37,982 bases of DNA from IMG/VR virus record IMGVR_UViG_3300042555_001580, positions 1 through 37,982 of that record; one strand, 5' to 3'. The position numbers and the translations under genes were made by a program. Below, piece after piece: positions 30,722-36,887 of the stretch; position 1 is the stretch's first letter; each line of letters starts with the position of its first letter. The notes under the pieces were generated by a model. That model was not told the DNA's origin. It saw only the letters and a program-made list of their open reading frames with translations, and made no database searches. The stretch is from a virus.

Positions 30722-30922
30722 ATGAATTTATTTATTATGATTTCTTTCACTATCTTCATTATCGGTGCTCCATTTGCCGTGCTGTATTATCAATCACTCA
30801 AATTAGACAAACAGATTGCTCAAGAGATTAAGGGAATTTATGAAACTTACGAAAAAATCAAGGATGTAATACGAGAAATAAAGGAAATGAAACAAGAAAT
30901 AATAGAACGGGAAAATCAATAA
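30722..30922 (+). CDS. Single-pass membrane protein with coiled-coil, 66 aa
   Basis: ATG 30722 (AAAGGAAACG upstream). N-terminal hydrophobic helix (MNLFIMISFTIFIIGAPFAV) with a cytosolic coiled-coil (IKDVIREIKEMKQEIIEREN). The arrangement resembles membrane-tethered toxins or small spanin-like peptides, but no motif decides. Last gene before the promoter at 30926. Confidence 0.58.
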   Translation: MNLFIMISFTIFIIGAPFAVLYYQSLKLDKQIAQEIKGIYETYEKIKDVIREIKEMKQEIIERENQ

Positions 30923-30925
30923 TTT

Positions 30926-30953
30926 TTTAACCCTTTGTTGGTATGGTATACAC
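30926..30953 (+). promoter_or_regulatory. Promoter upstream of the 30982 gene
   Basis: TTTAAC (30926-30931), 16 bp, TATACA (30948-30953) inside TTGGTATGGTATACACACA, the shared -10 palindrome. The leader CATCAACCAACAAAGGAGAC is of the same family as the other phage leaders. The -35 is weak. Confidence 0.5.
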
Positions 30954-30981
30954 ACATCAACCAACAAAGGAGACTACTACC

Positions 30982-31281
30982 ATGTTACCGTTTCAATACC
31001 TCTTTATTGCCGCCGCCGTCATGTGGGGACTATCCCAAATGATCCCCGCCAACCATATCCAAATCAAAATGCAAAGCACGTCTGCGCTTATCATGATGAT
31101 GATCGGCATGACCATCACAGGCGTTATCACCATCCCTCAATTCGAGCCTGAGAAACCCCTAAAGTACCTTGAACCATCGCAAGCCGTGCTGCGCGAAAAC
31201 AACACTGCCCGTATCAAGCCTATGGACACCTTCGGGCCAGATGACCTTGACCGCGACATCAAACGCTTGGGAAAATACTAA
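30982..31281 (+). CDS. Membrane protein, 99 aa
   Basis: ATG 30982 with AAAGGAGACTACTACC upstream. Two hydrophobic segments (MLPFQYLFIAAAVMWGLSQM; ALIMMMIGMTITGVITI) followed by a charged soluble domain (GPDDLDRDIKRLGKY). Probably an inner-membrane protein with a cytosolic tail. Last gene of the early operon, just before a bidirectional terminator. No family recognised. Confidence 0.6.
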   Translation: MLPFQYLFIAAAVMWGLSQMIPANHIQIKMQSTSALIMMMIGMTITGVITIPQFEPEKPLKYLEPSQAVLRENNTARIKPMDTFGPDDLDRDIKRLGKY

Positions 31282-31285
31282 AAGG

Positions 31286-31353
31286 AAAAAGGGAGGAACC
31301 AACATCGTCAAATTCCTTATAAGGCACGATGTGAGGATTTATCCTCCCTTTTT
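31286..31353. terminator. Bidirectional terminator between convergent operons
   Basis: AAAAAGGGAGGA (31286-31297) and TCCTCCCTTTTT (31342-31353) are perfect 12-bp inverted repeats, giving a stem followed by T-runs on both strands. The loop holds a second stem (ACATCGT, 31302-31308, with ACGATGT, 31326-31332) around CCTTATAAGG. It lies between the plus early operon and the minus replication operon. The following 135 bases to 31488 hold only a weak ACCAATAA/TTATTGGT inverted repeat. Confidence 0.75.
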
Positions 31354-31488
31354 AAACAAACCCCTATAGGTGCTTAGGGCTTGTTAAGGCTGTCTGTGTT
31401 GCATCCTCTCAAGACAACCAGAGTAACCAATAAGACCGACCGAGTATTCCCAATCCAAAATCTTTATTGGTCAGTGTACACCAAAAAC

Positions 31489-31734
31489 TTAATCACTTTT
31501 TGTCACGGATTGCAAGGCTTCTTTTCCCAATCTGGCTTGTTCTGCCTGCATAAATTCTTTTATCCATGGCGTGTCTTCTTCAGGATTCCGAACACCAAAT
31601 TCCCTAAGAATCTCTAATCCCAAAACCAGCAAATCATCATCATCAGCCATCGGTGATAGATACCCAAATCTTGTGCGACGGTGGCCAAACAAATCATCAA
31701 TCACATTGACAATTCTGTCTTCTAAAGGTTCCAT
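31489..31734 (-). CDS. Hypothetical acidic protein, 81 aa
   Basis: ATG 31734 (TTG 31737 is just upstream), with AGGAATTT upstream. Begins MEPLEDRIVNVIDDLFGHRR; acidic and helical, with an EFMQAEQARLGKEALQSVTK end. Not recognised. Last gene of the minus-strand replication operon. Confidence 0.6.
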   Translation of the reverse strand: MEPLEDRIVNVIDDLFGHRRTRFGYLSPMADDDDLLVLGLEILREFGVRNPEEDTPWIKEFMQAEQARLGKEALQSVTKSD

Positions 31735-31747
31735 CAATTTTAAATTC

Positions 31748-32035
31748 CTAAACCGCTTCTACAGAATTAACAAAAACTTTTATTTTGTTTCCAGATAATT
31801 TTTTGATTGCTACCTCTACGGTTATATCCATAAGAAAATCCTTATATTCATACTCTACGGTGTGAAATGGAATATCAGATATACCTTCTTTTGTTAAAAC
31901 TATTGCTGCTTGCTCATCAAGTTCATCTTCCACTTCTGACGAAATATCAACACGATATTTTAAATCAAAAGTAGCAATGCCATTGACTTCATTTTCGTCA
32001 TACCATTCTTGAAACGTGATAGTTTTTTTAGTCAT
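31748..32035 (-). CDS. Hypothetical protein, 95 aa
   Basis: ATG 32035 (AAAGAGGAACAC upstream) fits better than an upstream start at 32134. MTKKTITFQEWYDENEVNGI, then alternating beta segments. The N-terminal pattern (I..EW...N) resembles the 33462-33758 product, so they may be distant paralogs. Function unknown; part of the replication operon. Confidence 0.58.
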   Translation of the reverse strand: MTKKTITFQEWYDENEVNGIATFDLKYRVDISSEVEDELDEQAAIVLTKEGISDIPFHTVEYEYKDFLMDITVEVAIKKLSGNKIKVFVNSVEAV

Positions 32036-32064
32036 TGTGTTCCTCTTTGTTAAATTTTTAATAA

Positions 32065-32367
32065 TCAATTCTGCCACCACATCGCCTTCGTTTCTTTCCT
32101 CGGCAAAACATAATCCCTTTCTTTCTTGATCCACTCAACCTTACTTCCCTTCATCATGCACACGTTTGGCTCTTCAAAGCATCTTTCTAATGCCGAACCA
32201 TAAAGCTGCACCACACTCCCCAAATGCCGCCCAGGGAGTCTCAAAACCACCAGCCCCTCAGACGGACGCGATTCAACCTCAAGCGTCTTCAAAAATATAT
32301 CCACAAACCCAGCCTCTGTTTTCGGCAACACGTCCTTTAATCTCTGTATCACTTCAACGCGATCCAT
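32065..32367 (-). CDS. Hypothetical protein, 100 aa
   Basis: ATG 32367 has AGAGGG about 5 bases upstream. MDRVEVIQRLKDVLPKTEAG, then a hydrophobic strand (LVVLRLPGRHLGSVVQLYG) and a C-terminal segment ending PRKETKAMWWQN. It overlaps the winged-helix gene upstream by 14 bases. No family identified. Confidence 0.58.
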   Translation of the reverse strand: MDRVEVIQRLKDVLPKTEAGFVDIFLKTLEVESRPSEGLVVLRLPGRHLGSVVQLYGSALERCFEEPNVCMMKGSKVEWIKKERDYVLPRKETKAMWWQN

Positions 32368-32785
32368 CTTTACCCTCTCTGATAGAGAAAGATTCAACCA
32401 TACGGCCAACTCTGCGCCCCCCGTATGTCATGTTACTGTCTAAAATGGCCTTCAATCGCAAAGACTGAAGCAGGTTTGATACTCTGGCTATGTCTATACC
32501 TGACCGATCACATATAGACCTACGGGTAGGCACAATGCCTTCCTCAGTTAGCTGTTTTATGGTGTCTAAAATTAACTGCTTTTCAGAAAAATGTTTAGAG
32601 TGCCCGTGTTCATATTCCTTCAATAAAACATCATTTACACGAGGCCCGTCAAACTCCTCTAAAACCGCATACGCAAAATGCACAAGATCACAATGGGGAA
32701 TAATATAATGATTGTTTACAAAGGAATACGGTTCACCCAAATTTTCCGTTATAAGTTTTGAAATTCTCTCGTATTTATGCGTCAT
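32354..32785 (-). CDS. Winged-helix-like DNA-binding protein, 143 aa
   Basis: The C-terminal half contains an HTH (IVPTRRSICDRSGIDIARVS, residues about 85-104, then NLLQSLRLKAIL), followed by a short beta wing-like segment (MTYGGRRVGRM). The N-terminal half (ISKLITENLGEPYSF) is probably a separate domain. ATG 32785 with AGAGGAGGAAAGCC upstream. Encoded in the replication operon, so it could be a regulator or an origin-binding protein. Family unassigned. Confidence 0.65.
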   Translation of the reverse strand: MTHKYERISKLITENLGEPYSFVNNHYIIPHCDLVHFAYAVLEEFDGPRVNDVLLKEYEHGHSKHFSEKQLILDTIKQLTEEGIVPTRRSICDRSGIDIARVSNLLQSLRLKAILDSNMTYGGRRVGRMVESFSIREGKDGSR

Positions 32786-33215
32786 GGCTTTCCTCCTCTT
32801 CCAATTCATACCAATGCCTAACTATTATAGGTCCGTATTTTTTTTCATCCCTGCATAAAGCCTTATCTCCATCAAACCATGTATAATCATAAAAATCATG
32901 GCATTTCCACAAAACTGTATCAAATTTTTTCCTTAAAAACCTTACAGTTTCTGGTATTTCTGTTTTAGACATTTTCCCCATAATAATCCCTAATGGAGTT
33001 GGGTGAAACTTAACCAAAAGTGATCCGTCTAAACCATCACCCTCCTTTGGGTCTTCCATTTCTTCTTCTGATTCTCTTCGTTTTTGATAAAATTCCCATC
33101 TTAAATCCGTTAACTTTTCTATTTCTGCATTTAAATCATCGCATATCTTTTGCAATCCCCACGATTCGCATTGCATCATGTCCCTATCAAGTATAAATTG
33201 AACCGTCATTCCCAT
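32775..33215 (-). CDS. Hypothetical protein, 146 aa
   Basis: ATG 33215 (AAGGAGGACGAAAGCC upstream) with a second in-frame ATG two codons later; an upstream start at 33251 would overlap the previous gene further. MGMTVQFILDRDMMQCESWG, then a charged coiled-coil (DLNAEIEKLTDLRWEFYQKR), an acidic linker, and an aromatic C-terminal part. No recognised domain. Confidence 0.6.
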   Translation of the reverse strand: MGMTVQFILDRDMMQCESWGLQKICDDLNAEIEKLTDLRWEFYQKRRESEEEMEDPKEGDGLDGSLLVKFHPTPLGIIMGKMSKTEIPETVRFLRKKFDTVLWKCHDFYDYTWFDGDKALCRDEKKYGPIIVRHWYELEEEESHDA

Positions 33216-33465
33216 GGCTTTCGTCCTCCTTTTGCTTAATAAAATCCTCAATTTCCGACGGCAAAGGAATCCTGCCCGTTCTTTGGATAATCGCCTTCAC
33301 AGCAACAACAACATCATCCCCAGAAAAACGACTGGATAACATATCCTCCAAGGCATCACACACCCTTTTCGGATCACGTGTGCCAATGCCATACATATCC
33401 ATCACACGACAAATACGGTTTATGTGATAAAACAAATCTTTACGTTGCGGTTCAGTCCAACTCAT
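33187..33465 (-). CDS. Replication-module protein, 92 aa
   Basis: Starts MSWTEPQRKDLFYHINRICR. The end of its helical domain (VVVAVKAIIQRTGRIPLPSE, then IEDFIKQKEDE) has the 'riPlPsEI' turn seen in short phage replication-associated helical proteins. ATG overlaps the upstream stop. Context suggests helicase loading or origin functions, but no name can be given. Confidence 0.58.
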   Translation of the reverse strand: MSWTEPQRKDLFYHINRICRVMDMYGIGTRDPKRVCDALEDMLSSRFSGDDVVVAVKAIIQRTGRIPLPSEIEDFIKQKEDESHGNDGSIYT

Positions 33466-33758
33466 GATTCATCCTCACTGACATCAATAATTTCAGAAGA
33501 GTATTTTAAATCATTATTTCTTCCTCGAAATAATGTAACCTTAACCTTAACCTTAACCTTAAGTGGCTTCCAATCGGAAACACCAGATGTCAAAGCCTCT
33601 GTTTTTGTTGTAAAGTGTGAAAAACAATTCCTGATAAAATCTTCCATTTTGTAATGTAAAGGCACGGTGTCCGATAGTTCACATTGAAGCATTCCATCGT
33701 CTTCTTTATTCGCCTCAAACCATTCCTCAATCGTTGGAAGAATTTTCTCTTCAGTCAT
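33462..33758 (-). CDS. Hypothetical protein with (Lys-Val)4 hexamer tract, 98 aa
   Basis: ATG 33758 overlaps the stop of the membrane peptide gene (ATGA). MTEEKILPTIEEWFEANKED, then a soluble domain. Near the C-terminus KVKVKVKV is coded by four copies of a 6-bp repeat (33537-33560). The tract would form a basic beta strand, so its length may matter. Not recognised. Confidence 0.6.
   Translation of the reverse strand: MTEEKILPTIEEWFEANKEDDGMLQCELSDTVPLHYKMEDFIRNCFSHFTTKTEALTSGVSDWKPLKVKVKVKVTLFRGRNNDLKYSSEIIDVSEDES
33537..33562. repeat. Hexanucleotide repeat (AACCTT)4
   Basis: AACCTT repeats four times plus two bases on the plus strand; (AAGGTT)4 in the coding sense, giving Lys-Val dipeptides. 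It looks telomere-like only by coincidence. Slippage by one unit would add or remove two residues without a frameshift. Confidence 0.9.
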
Positions 33759-33907
33759 GATTCATCTCTCTTTCTAAATTTATCACGAATCTTGATGAAT
33801 TTTTCATATAACCATGCAAGCACGTACCATAGTGCCGCAAGACCCAAAACGATGCCAAAAATAGACAGGACCACCGCGTCTTTGACATTCATTGTAAACA
33901 AAAACAT
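33755..33907 (-). CDS. Small membrane protein, 50 aa
   Basis: ATG 33907, with AAGGGAGTG upstream and a promoter at 33932-33960, encodes MFLFTMNVKDAVVLSIFGIV, then LGLAALWYVLAWLYEK and a basic tail (RDKFRKRDES). One long hydrophobic region (about residues 11-33) with a positive C-terminus suggests an inner-membrane protein. It heads its own transcription unit within the replication operon. No family recognised; a membrane tether for replication or an exclusion factor are possibilities. Confidence 0.68.
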   Translation of the reverse strand: MFLFTMNVKDAVVLSIFGIVLGLAALWYVLAWLYEKFIKIRDKFRKRDES

Positions 33908-33931
33908 AATTCACTCCCTTGTTGTTGTGTA

Positions 33932-33960
33932 TGTATAACACAAACACAAACCACCGTCAA
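33932..33960 (-). promoter_or_regulatory. Promoter of the second replication unit
   Basis: TTGACG (33960-33955), 17 bp, TATACA (33937-33932), with TTGTGT-TATACAT-ACACAA (perfect 6-7-6 inverted repeat) across the -10. It overlaps the stop of the upstream gene at 33957. Drives the membrane protein gene and the genes down to 31489. Confidence 0.75.
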
Positions 33961-34433
33961 GCATCATCTTTAGCTGCCATGTTCTGAATCTCCAACCTCT
34001 TAACAACCTCTTTTTCCAAACAAGAATTGTTTTTTGTCAAAGTATTAAACAATTCCGCAATCTCGTGATACTGTGGATACCACTGCGTATTTGATTCCTT
34101 GATTTGCTGATAAGCCACCAAAAGAGAAAGCGCGGAAATCTTCCCATGAAAATCCTCCGCAATCTCGTTTATCAAAATGGAAAGGGTAGCCTCACCATTC
34201 GATGCGTGTTTAAAAGCCATCAGACGGCTAAGGACATCGGTCAACATCTTTTTGCTTGCCACCACCCATTGCAACCTCAAGACATCATCGTAGAGGCTTC
34301 CTAGAGCCTTTTGGACGCATTCGGCATCTTGAGGCTCCTCTCGCAACAGATCAAAACTTTCCGTTTTGGTTTTTGAATCGTACTTCAAACCGTAAATACC
34401 CTTAGGACTCAAGGCCAAGATTACGTCTGACAT
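33957..34433 (-). CDS. Possible helicase-loader-like replication protein, 158 aa
   Basis: Follows the initiator gene and overlaps its end by 32 bases. ATG 34433 (MSDVILALSPKGIYGLKYDS) has no good ribosome site, while ATG 34553, 40 codons upstream inside the initiator gene, has GGGAG 7 bases away, so the N-terminus is undecided. The C-terminal half (LSRLMAFKHASNGEATLSIL, TQWYPQYHEIAELFNTL) has the pattern of phage helical proteins with a W-P-...-EI/EL turn found next to replication initiators. Loader function is inference from position. Confidence 0.55.
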   Translation of the reverse strand: MSDVILALSPKGIYGLKYDSKTKTESFDLLREEPQDAECVQKALGSLYDDVLRLQWVVASKKMLTDVLSRLMAFKHASNGEATLSILINEIAEDFHGKISALSLLVAYQQIKESNTQWYPQYHEIAELFNTLTKNNSCLEKEVVKRLEIQNMAAKDDA

Positions 34434-35226
34434 TGATGATTTTACGTTCGTAGTCAGTGAGTTTGGTAGGGAATCTTTGATTCTTTTCGTGTCCAAAGAA
34501 GACACCTTCACCTGATTCACCGCCGTTGTTACCATTGTTCCAAGTCTCTGCATTGTGTTTTCTCCCGTTGGTTTTGGTTTCTTTCGTTTCGTAAACTGTC
34601 TGCCATCCGCGCTCTATTGCTGCTTCCAAAAGCCGCGTCGGATCATTCCCGTCGTTGTAGAGATTTATAATTTTGCTGATAAGCAATTCCTTCGCCCGAT
34701 GCGACATGGCCTTTTTCAAATCTTTGCGATGCTGGAAAAAATCCAAAAGCAAATCTTCAGGGATGTAACTGGGAATATCCAACGGCGTTTCAGATTCAGC
34801 TTTTTTCTTTATAGATTTCTTTTTTAAAATATCAGTATCAGTATCAGTATCAGTATCAGTATCAGTATCAGTATCAGTATCAGTATCAGGTTTTTTTGGG
34901 TTATTTTGGGTTTCTAAATTAACCGACTCTAACCCAGATAAACCCACTGGGTTATTTTGGGTTTCTTTGGGTTCCTCTGTTTTTACAGGACGACCTCCCT
35001 TTAAACCATTGATCTTGTTTCTTTCTTTAACGGACTCATATTTTTCCATGTCTCTATCAAGGTTCACTTTGATAAAACTGAATGCCATCTGCACGATGGG
35101 TTCCATTTCCACATCATGACCCTGATTGTATAAAAAAATGGCTTTTAAAAGTTTCCCAGCCTGTTCATCCGTTAGCAACTGGATGTGCTGTTCGTAGTCC
35201 TGATACAGGATAAAACTCTTTTTCAT
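34402..35226 (-). CDS. Replication initiator-like protein (DUF6291-type N-terminus), 274 aa
   Basis: The N-terminal domain (SFILYQDYEQHIQLLTDEQA, then GKLLKAIFLYNQG, AFSFIKVNLDRDMEKYE) matches the DUF6291 type found in phage replication genes. A KGGRP turn, a linker with two ETQNNP units and a (Asp-Thr)9 tract follow. The C-terminal domain has MSHRAKELLISKIINLY and LLEAAIERGWQTVY, as in phage replisome organisers. It probably opens the origin and recruits host helicase, since no polymerase or helicase is encoded here. ATG 35226 has no clear Shine-Dalgarno (GAAAG only), and its leader is long and structured. Confidence 0.72.
   Translation of the reverse strand: MKKSFILYQDYEQHIQLLTDEQAGKLLKAIFLYNQGHDVEMEPIVQMAFSFIKVNLDRDMEKYESVKERNKINGLKGGRPVKTEEPKETQNNPVGLSGLESVNLETQNNPKKPDTDTDTDTDTDTDTDTDTDILKKKSIKKKAESETPLDIPSYIPEDLLLDFFQHRKDLKKAMSHRAKELLISKIINLYNDGNDPTRLLEAAIERGWQTVYETKETKTNGRKHNAETWNNGNNGGESGEGVFFGHEKNQRFPTKLTDYERKIINVRRNLGLES
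34831..34889. repeat. Hexanucleotide repeat (ATCAGT)9-10 in the initiator gene
   Basis: Nine full ATCAGT units plus five bases, encoding ten Asp and nine Thr in alternation. The tract separates the N- and C-terminal domains. Similar Asp-Asn/Asp-Thr linkers occur in related initiator proteins. Unit changes keep the frame. Confidence 0.93.
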
Positions 35227-35454
35227 GGGGTTTCTTTCGTTCTATTTCGTTCAAAATGATGCCGTGGCAGGCGAACGATAACTTTTCAAAGGGCTAATTA
35301 CTTCCCTTCTAGCCACGGCATTTTTTGCTGGAACATATTTCCTTGTTCCGGAAACAGAAGGCACCCGCTACGCAGTCACCATCTTTTTTGGGGCAACCCG
35401 TCCCGAGGAAGGAAGAATTGGGCTTTCGGCTGTCGACTGCCTAGCCCCATGTTG
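35227..35454 (-). ncRNA. Long structured 5' leader of the initiator mRNA
   Basis: About 228 bases from the promoter (35455-35483) to the ATG, unusual in a genome where most leaders are about 30 bases. Pairings on the minus strand: 35445-35435 with 35377-35367 (GCTAGGCAGTC with GACTGCGTAGC, one G-G mismatch); GGAACA at 35349-35344 with TGTTCC at 35335-35330; ATGCCGTGGC with GCCACGGCAT (35321-35312 with 35268-35259), enclosing AAGGG/CCCTT. GGAACA can also pair with TGTTTCC-side bases, so two folds compete. No ORF is supported. A cis-regulatory RNA is likely; C4-type antisense control is one idea. Confidence 0.6.
35259..35326 (+). terminator. Plus-strand terminator-like hairpin inside the leader
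   Basis: On the plus strand ATGCCGTGGC (35259-35268) pairs with GCCACGGCAT (35312-35321), then TTTTTT (35321-35326). The 43-base loop is long. No plus gene lies upstream, so it would stop antisense transcription, or serve mainly as a leader hairpin on the minus strand. Confidence 0.4.
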
Positions 35455-35483
35455 TTGGTATATTATACAGGCAGAAAAGTCAA
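35455..35483 (-). promoter_or_regulatory. Promoter of the replication initiator operon
   Basis: TTGACT (35483-35478), 15 bp, TATACC (35462-35457), or 17 bp to TACCAA (35460-35455). A perfect TATAAT lies at 35467-35462 but too close to the -35. The palindrome GGTATATTATACA recalls the one at 37192-37208. Confidence 0.6.
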
Positions 35484-35499
35484 GTGTTTTTAGACGGTT

Positions 35500-35946
35500 T
35501 TAAAGATGTTTAATTTCTTTTTGAATCTCTGCCACCAAAGATTCATGCATGGTCACGCCCTCAAGGGCGGGGATGCAGCGCTTAAGAAGCTGCTTTGCCC
35601 GCTGCTGGGCAGTAAAAGGCTGCTGTTCAGGTGTTTTTCTTTTTTCAGGATGCAGCACCCACGTCTTAAAGTTAATGCCCTCTTCCTTACCTTGTATTCC
35701 GCACTGAAGGACATGCTCATAGTATGAATCCATATCCTCGAACGTGGCATCTAGCTTTAAGCACTCTTGGACAAAGTCTATGCCGTAGTACCTGTCGCAG
35801 CACTCAAAAACATTGGTGTAATCGTTTTCGTCCCACCCAACAAAATATACCGTGGCCAAAGATTCTTCAGGGTAGTATTTCTTGAGAAACGCAATAATCG
35901 TTTTTTTACACGCATCATTATATTTTAACCACGCATCATTTTTCAT
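35500..35946 (-). CDS. Hypothetical protein, 148 aa
   Basis: MKNDAWLKYNDACKKTIIAF, a helical N-terminal region, then FVGWDENDYTNVFECCDRYY with several Cys and Asp, and a Gln-rich C-terminal helix (QQPFTAQQRAKQLLKRCIPA). No family recognised. First gene of the minus replication side, with its own promoter (35981-36009). Function unknown. Confidence 0.62.
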   Translation of the reverse strand: MKNDAWLKYNDACKKTIIAFLKKYYPEESLATVYFVGWDENDYTNVFECCDRYYGIDFVQECLKLDATFEDMDSYYEHVLQCGIQGKEEGINFKTWVLHPEKRKTPEQQPFTAQQRAKQLLKRCIPALEGVTMHESLVAEIQKEIKHL

Positions 35947-35956
35947 AACTTATCTC

Positions 35957-35990
35957 TTGATTTTGTCATTGTGTTGGTGTATGGTATACA
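35957..35990 (+). promoter_or_regulatory. Promoter of the right accessory operon
   Basis: TTGATT (35957-35962), 17 bp, TATGGT (35980-35985), or overlapping TTGTCA (35963-35968), 16 bp, TATACA (35985-35990). It faces the minus promoter at 35981-36009; both share the palindromic GTGTATGGTATACATAACAC. One regulator could control both sides. Confidence 0.65.
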
Positions 35991-36009
35991 TAACACAAAA
36001 GAAAGTCAA
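35981..36009 (-). promoter_or_regulatory. Promoter of the 35500-35946 gene
   Basis: TTGACT (36009-36004), 17 bp, TACCAT (35986-35981) on the minus strand. It overlaps the divergent plus promoter by its -10 region, so the two cannot be occupied together. Confidence 0.6.
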
Positions 36010-36018
36010 GAGAAAACC

Positions 36019-36309
36019 ATGCTATATAGACTTGATGACACCTGTATTCTCAAAAAAAGCGACGTGGCTGATATTTTAAACCTTCTTTTTTCTGACGAAG
36101 AAAGTTCACTTTACGAAGTTTGCCATGTTCTTAGAGAGGCTATGAAGCAATCCTTGGATGGCTGGGTAGCTGTTCCTTATAAGGCCAGTAAAAAACAACT
36201 AAGTGGAGGCGACCCTGTTAGTGGGAATACATATTCCCCTATATCGTTAGGTCGGTGGCAATCTATTCTTGCATTAAGCCCTGAAAATCCACCAACAGAA
36301 AGCATGTGA
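36019..36309 (+). CDS. Accessory hypothetical protein, 96 aa
   Basis: ATG 36019 (MLYRLDDTCILKKSDVADIL) with GAAAGTC upstream; a longer start at 35971 would run through the promoter. Small acidic alpha/beta protein ending SPENPPTESM. Not recognised. Overlaps the pentapeptide gene if its GTG is used. Confidence 0.6.
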   Translation: MLYRLDDTCILKKSDVADILNLLFSDEESSLYEVCHVLREAMKQSLDGWVAVPYKASKKQLSGGDPVSGNTYSPISLGRWQSILALSPENPPTESM

Positions 36310-36311
36310 TT

Positions 36312-36626
36312 ATGATTTTATACAAACCATCGCGCGAAGAAATCCGACAAAAAATGGAAGATTTAGATTTTAATTTTGATAATTTAGATTTGTCTAAAAC
36401 AAATTTTTACTCTGTAAGTGGAAATACTATTTGCGGGGCTTTACTTATGCACGCATCTTTTCAAAACTCTGATTTGAGAAACGCATCTTTTAATGGAGCA
36501 TCTTTGCATGGTGCTAATTTTTTAAATGCAAATCTTGAAGGCGCATCATTTTATGATGCAAGATTTAATAATACGATTATGCCAGATGGATCCATCCGAA
36601 GTGGTATTTGTCGTGATAAATTTTAA
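36312..36626 (+). CDS. Pentapeptide-repeat protein, about 104 aa
   Basis: About eight A(D/N/S)(L/F)XX-type units are visible (FNFDNLDLSKTNFYSV, ASFQNSDLRNASFNGASLHG, ANFLNANLEGASFYDA), the right-handed helix of the MfpA/Qnr type. The start may be GTG 36306, overlapping the previous stop, or ATG 36312. It is the second pentapeptide protein here (the other is at 19499). A DNA-mimic or gyrase-interacting role is possible but not shown. Confidence 0.78.
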   Translation: MILYKPSREEIRQKMEDLDFNFDNLDLSKTNFYSVSGNTICGALLMHASFQNSDLRNASFNGASLHGANFLNANLEGASFYDARFNNTIMPDGSIRSGICRDKF

Positions 36627-36653
36627 AGTCTAAGAGCATCTAAAGGAAAAATT

Positions 36654-36887
36654 ATGATTTTATCATACTACTACACCGGAATTCACAAAGATGAATTGCC
36701 AGCCTTTGAAAAGAAGGCAAAGAAACTACAGGCTGATTATAAATCGTTTGTGGTTGGCGGCATCGAGAGAACAATGCGGGTTCATTTCACGGGTGATGAT
36801 TTAACCGAGTGTGAAAAAAAGGCATCGGTTTTTCGTAAGGTTTATGCAAACAAAAAGGAGATTGGTCCATGGTCAAAAAATCTTTAA
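36654..36887 (+). CDS. Accessory hypothetical protein, 77 aa
   Basis: ATG 36654 (AAAGGAAAAATT upstream). MILSYYYTGIHKDELPAFEK begins a basic alpha/beta protein with strand VGGIERTMRVHFTGDDL and a final Lys-rich helix. Not recognised. Overlaps the exported protein gene by 19 bases. Confidence 0.6.
   Translation: MILSYYYTGIHKDELPAFEKKAKKLQADYKSFVVGGIERTMRVHFTGDDLTECEKKASVFRKVYANKKEIGPWSKNL

Noticed and set aside
31381-31488. Plus-strand frame after the bidirectional terminator
   Set aside because: No ribosome site, overlaps the end of the minus operon and a weak inverted repeat; not a gene.
33537-33562. Telomere-like repeat as a DNA end or resolution site
   Set aside because: It is inside a coding frame and codes a clean Lys-Val run; only four units and no hairpin end nearby.
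34434-34553. Extending the 33957 gene to the ATG at 34553 as the definite start
   Set aside because: The GGGAG site is good but the region codes the initiator C-terminus in another frame and the extra residues look non-conserved in character; both starts are reported.
35227-35460. Calling the leader a named riboswitch or C4 RNA
   Set aside because: I could not match conserved core bases of any family with confidence; left as an unnamed structured leader.
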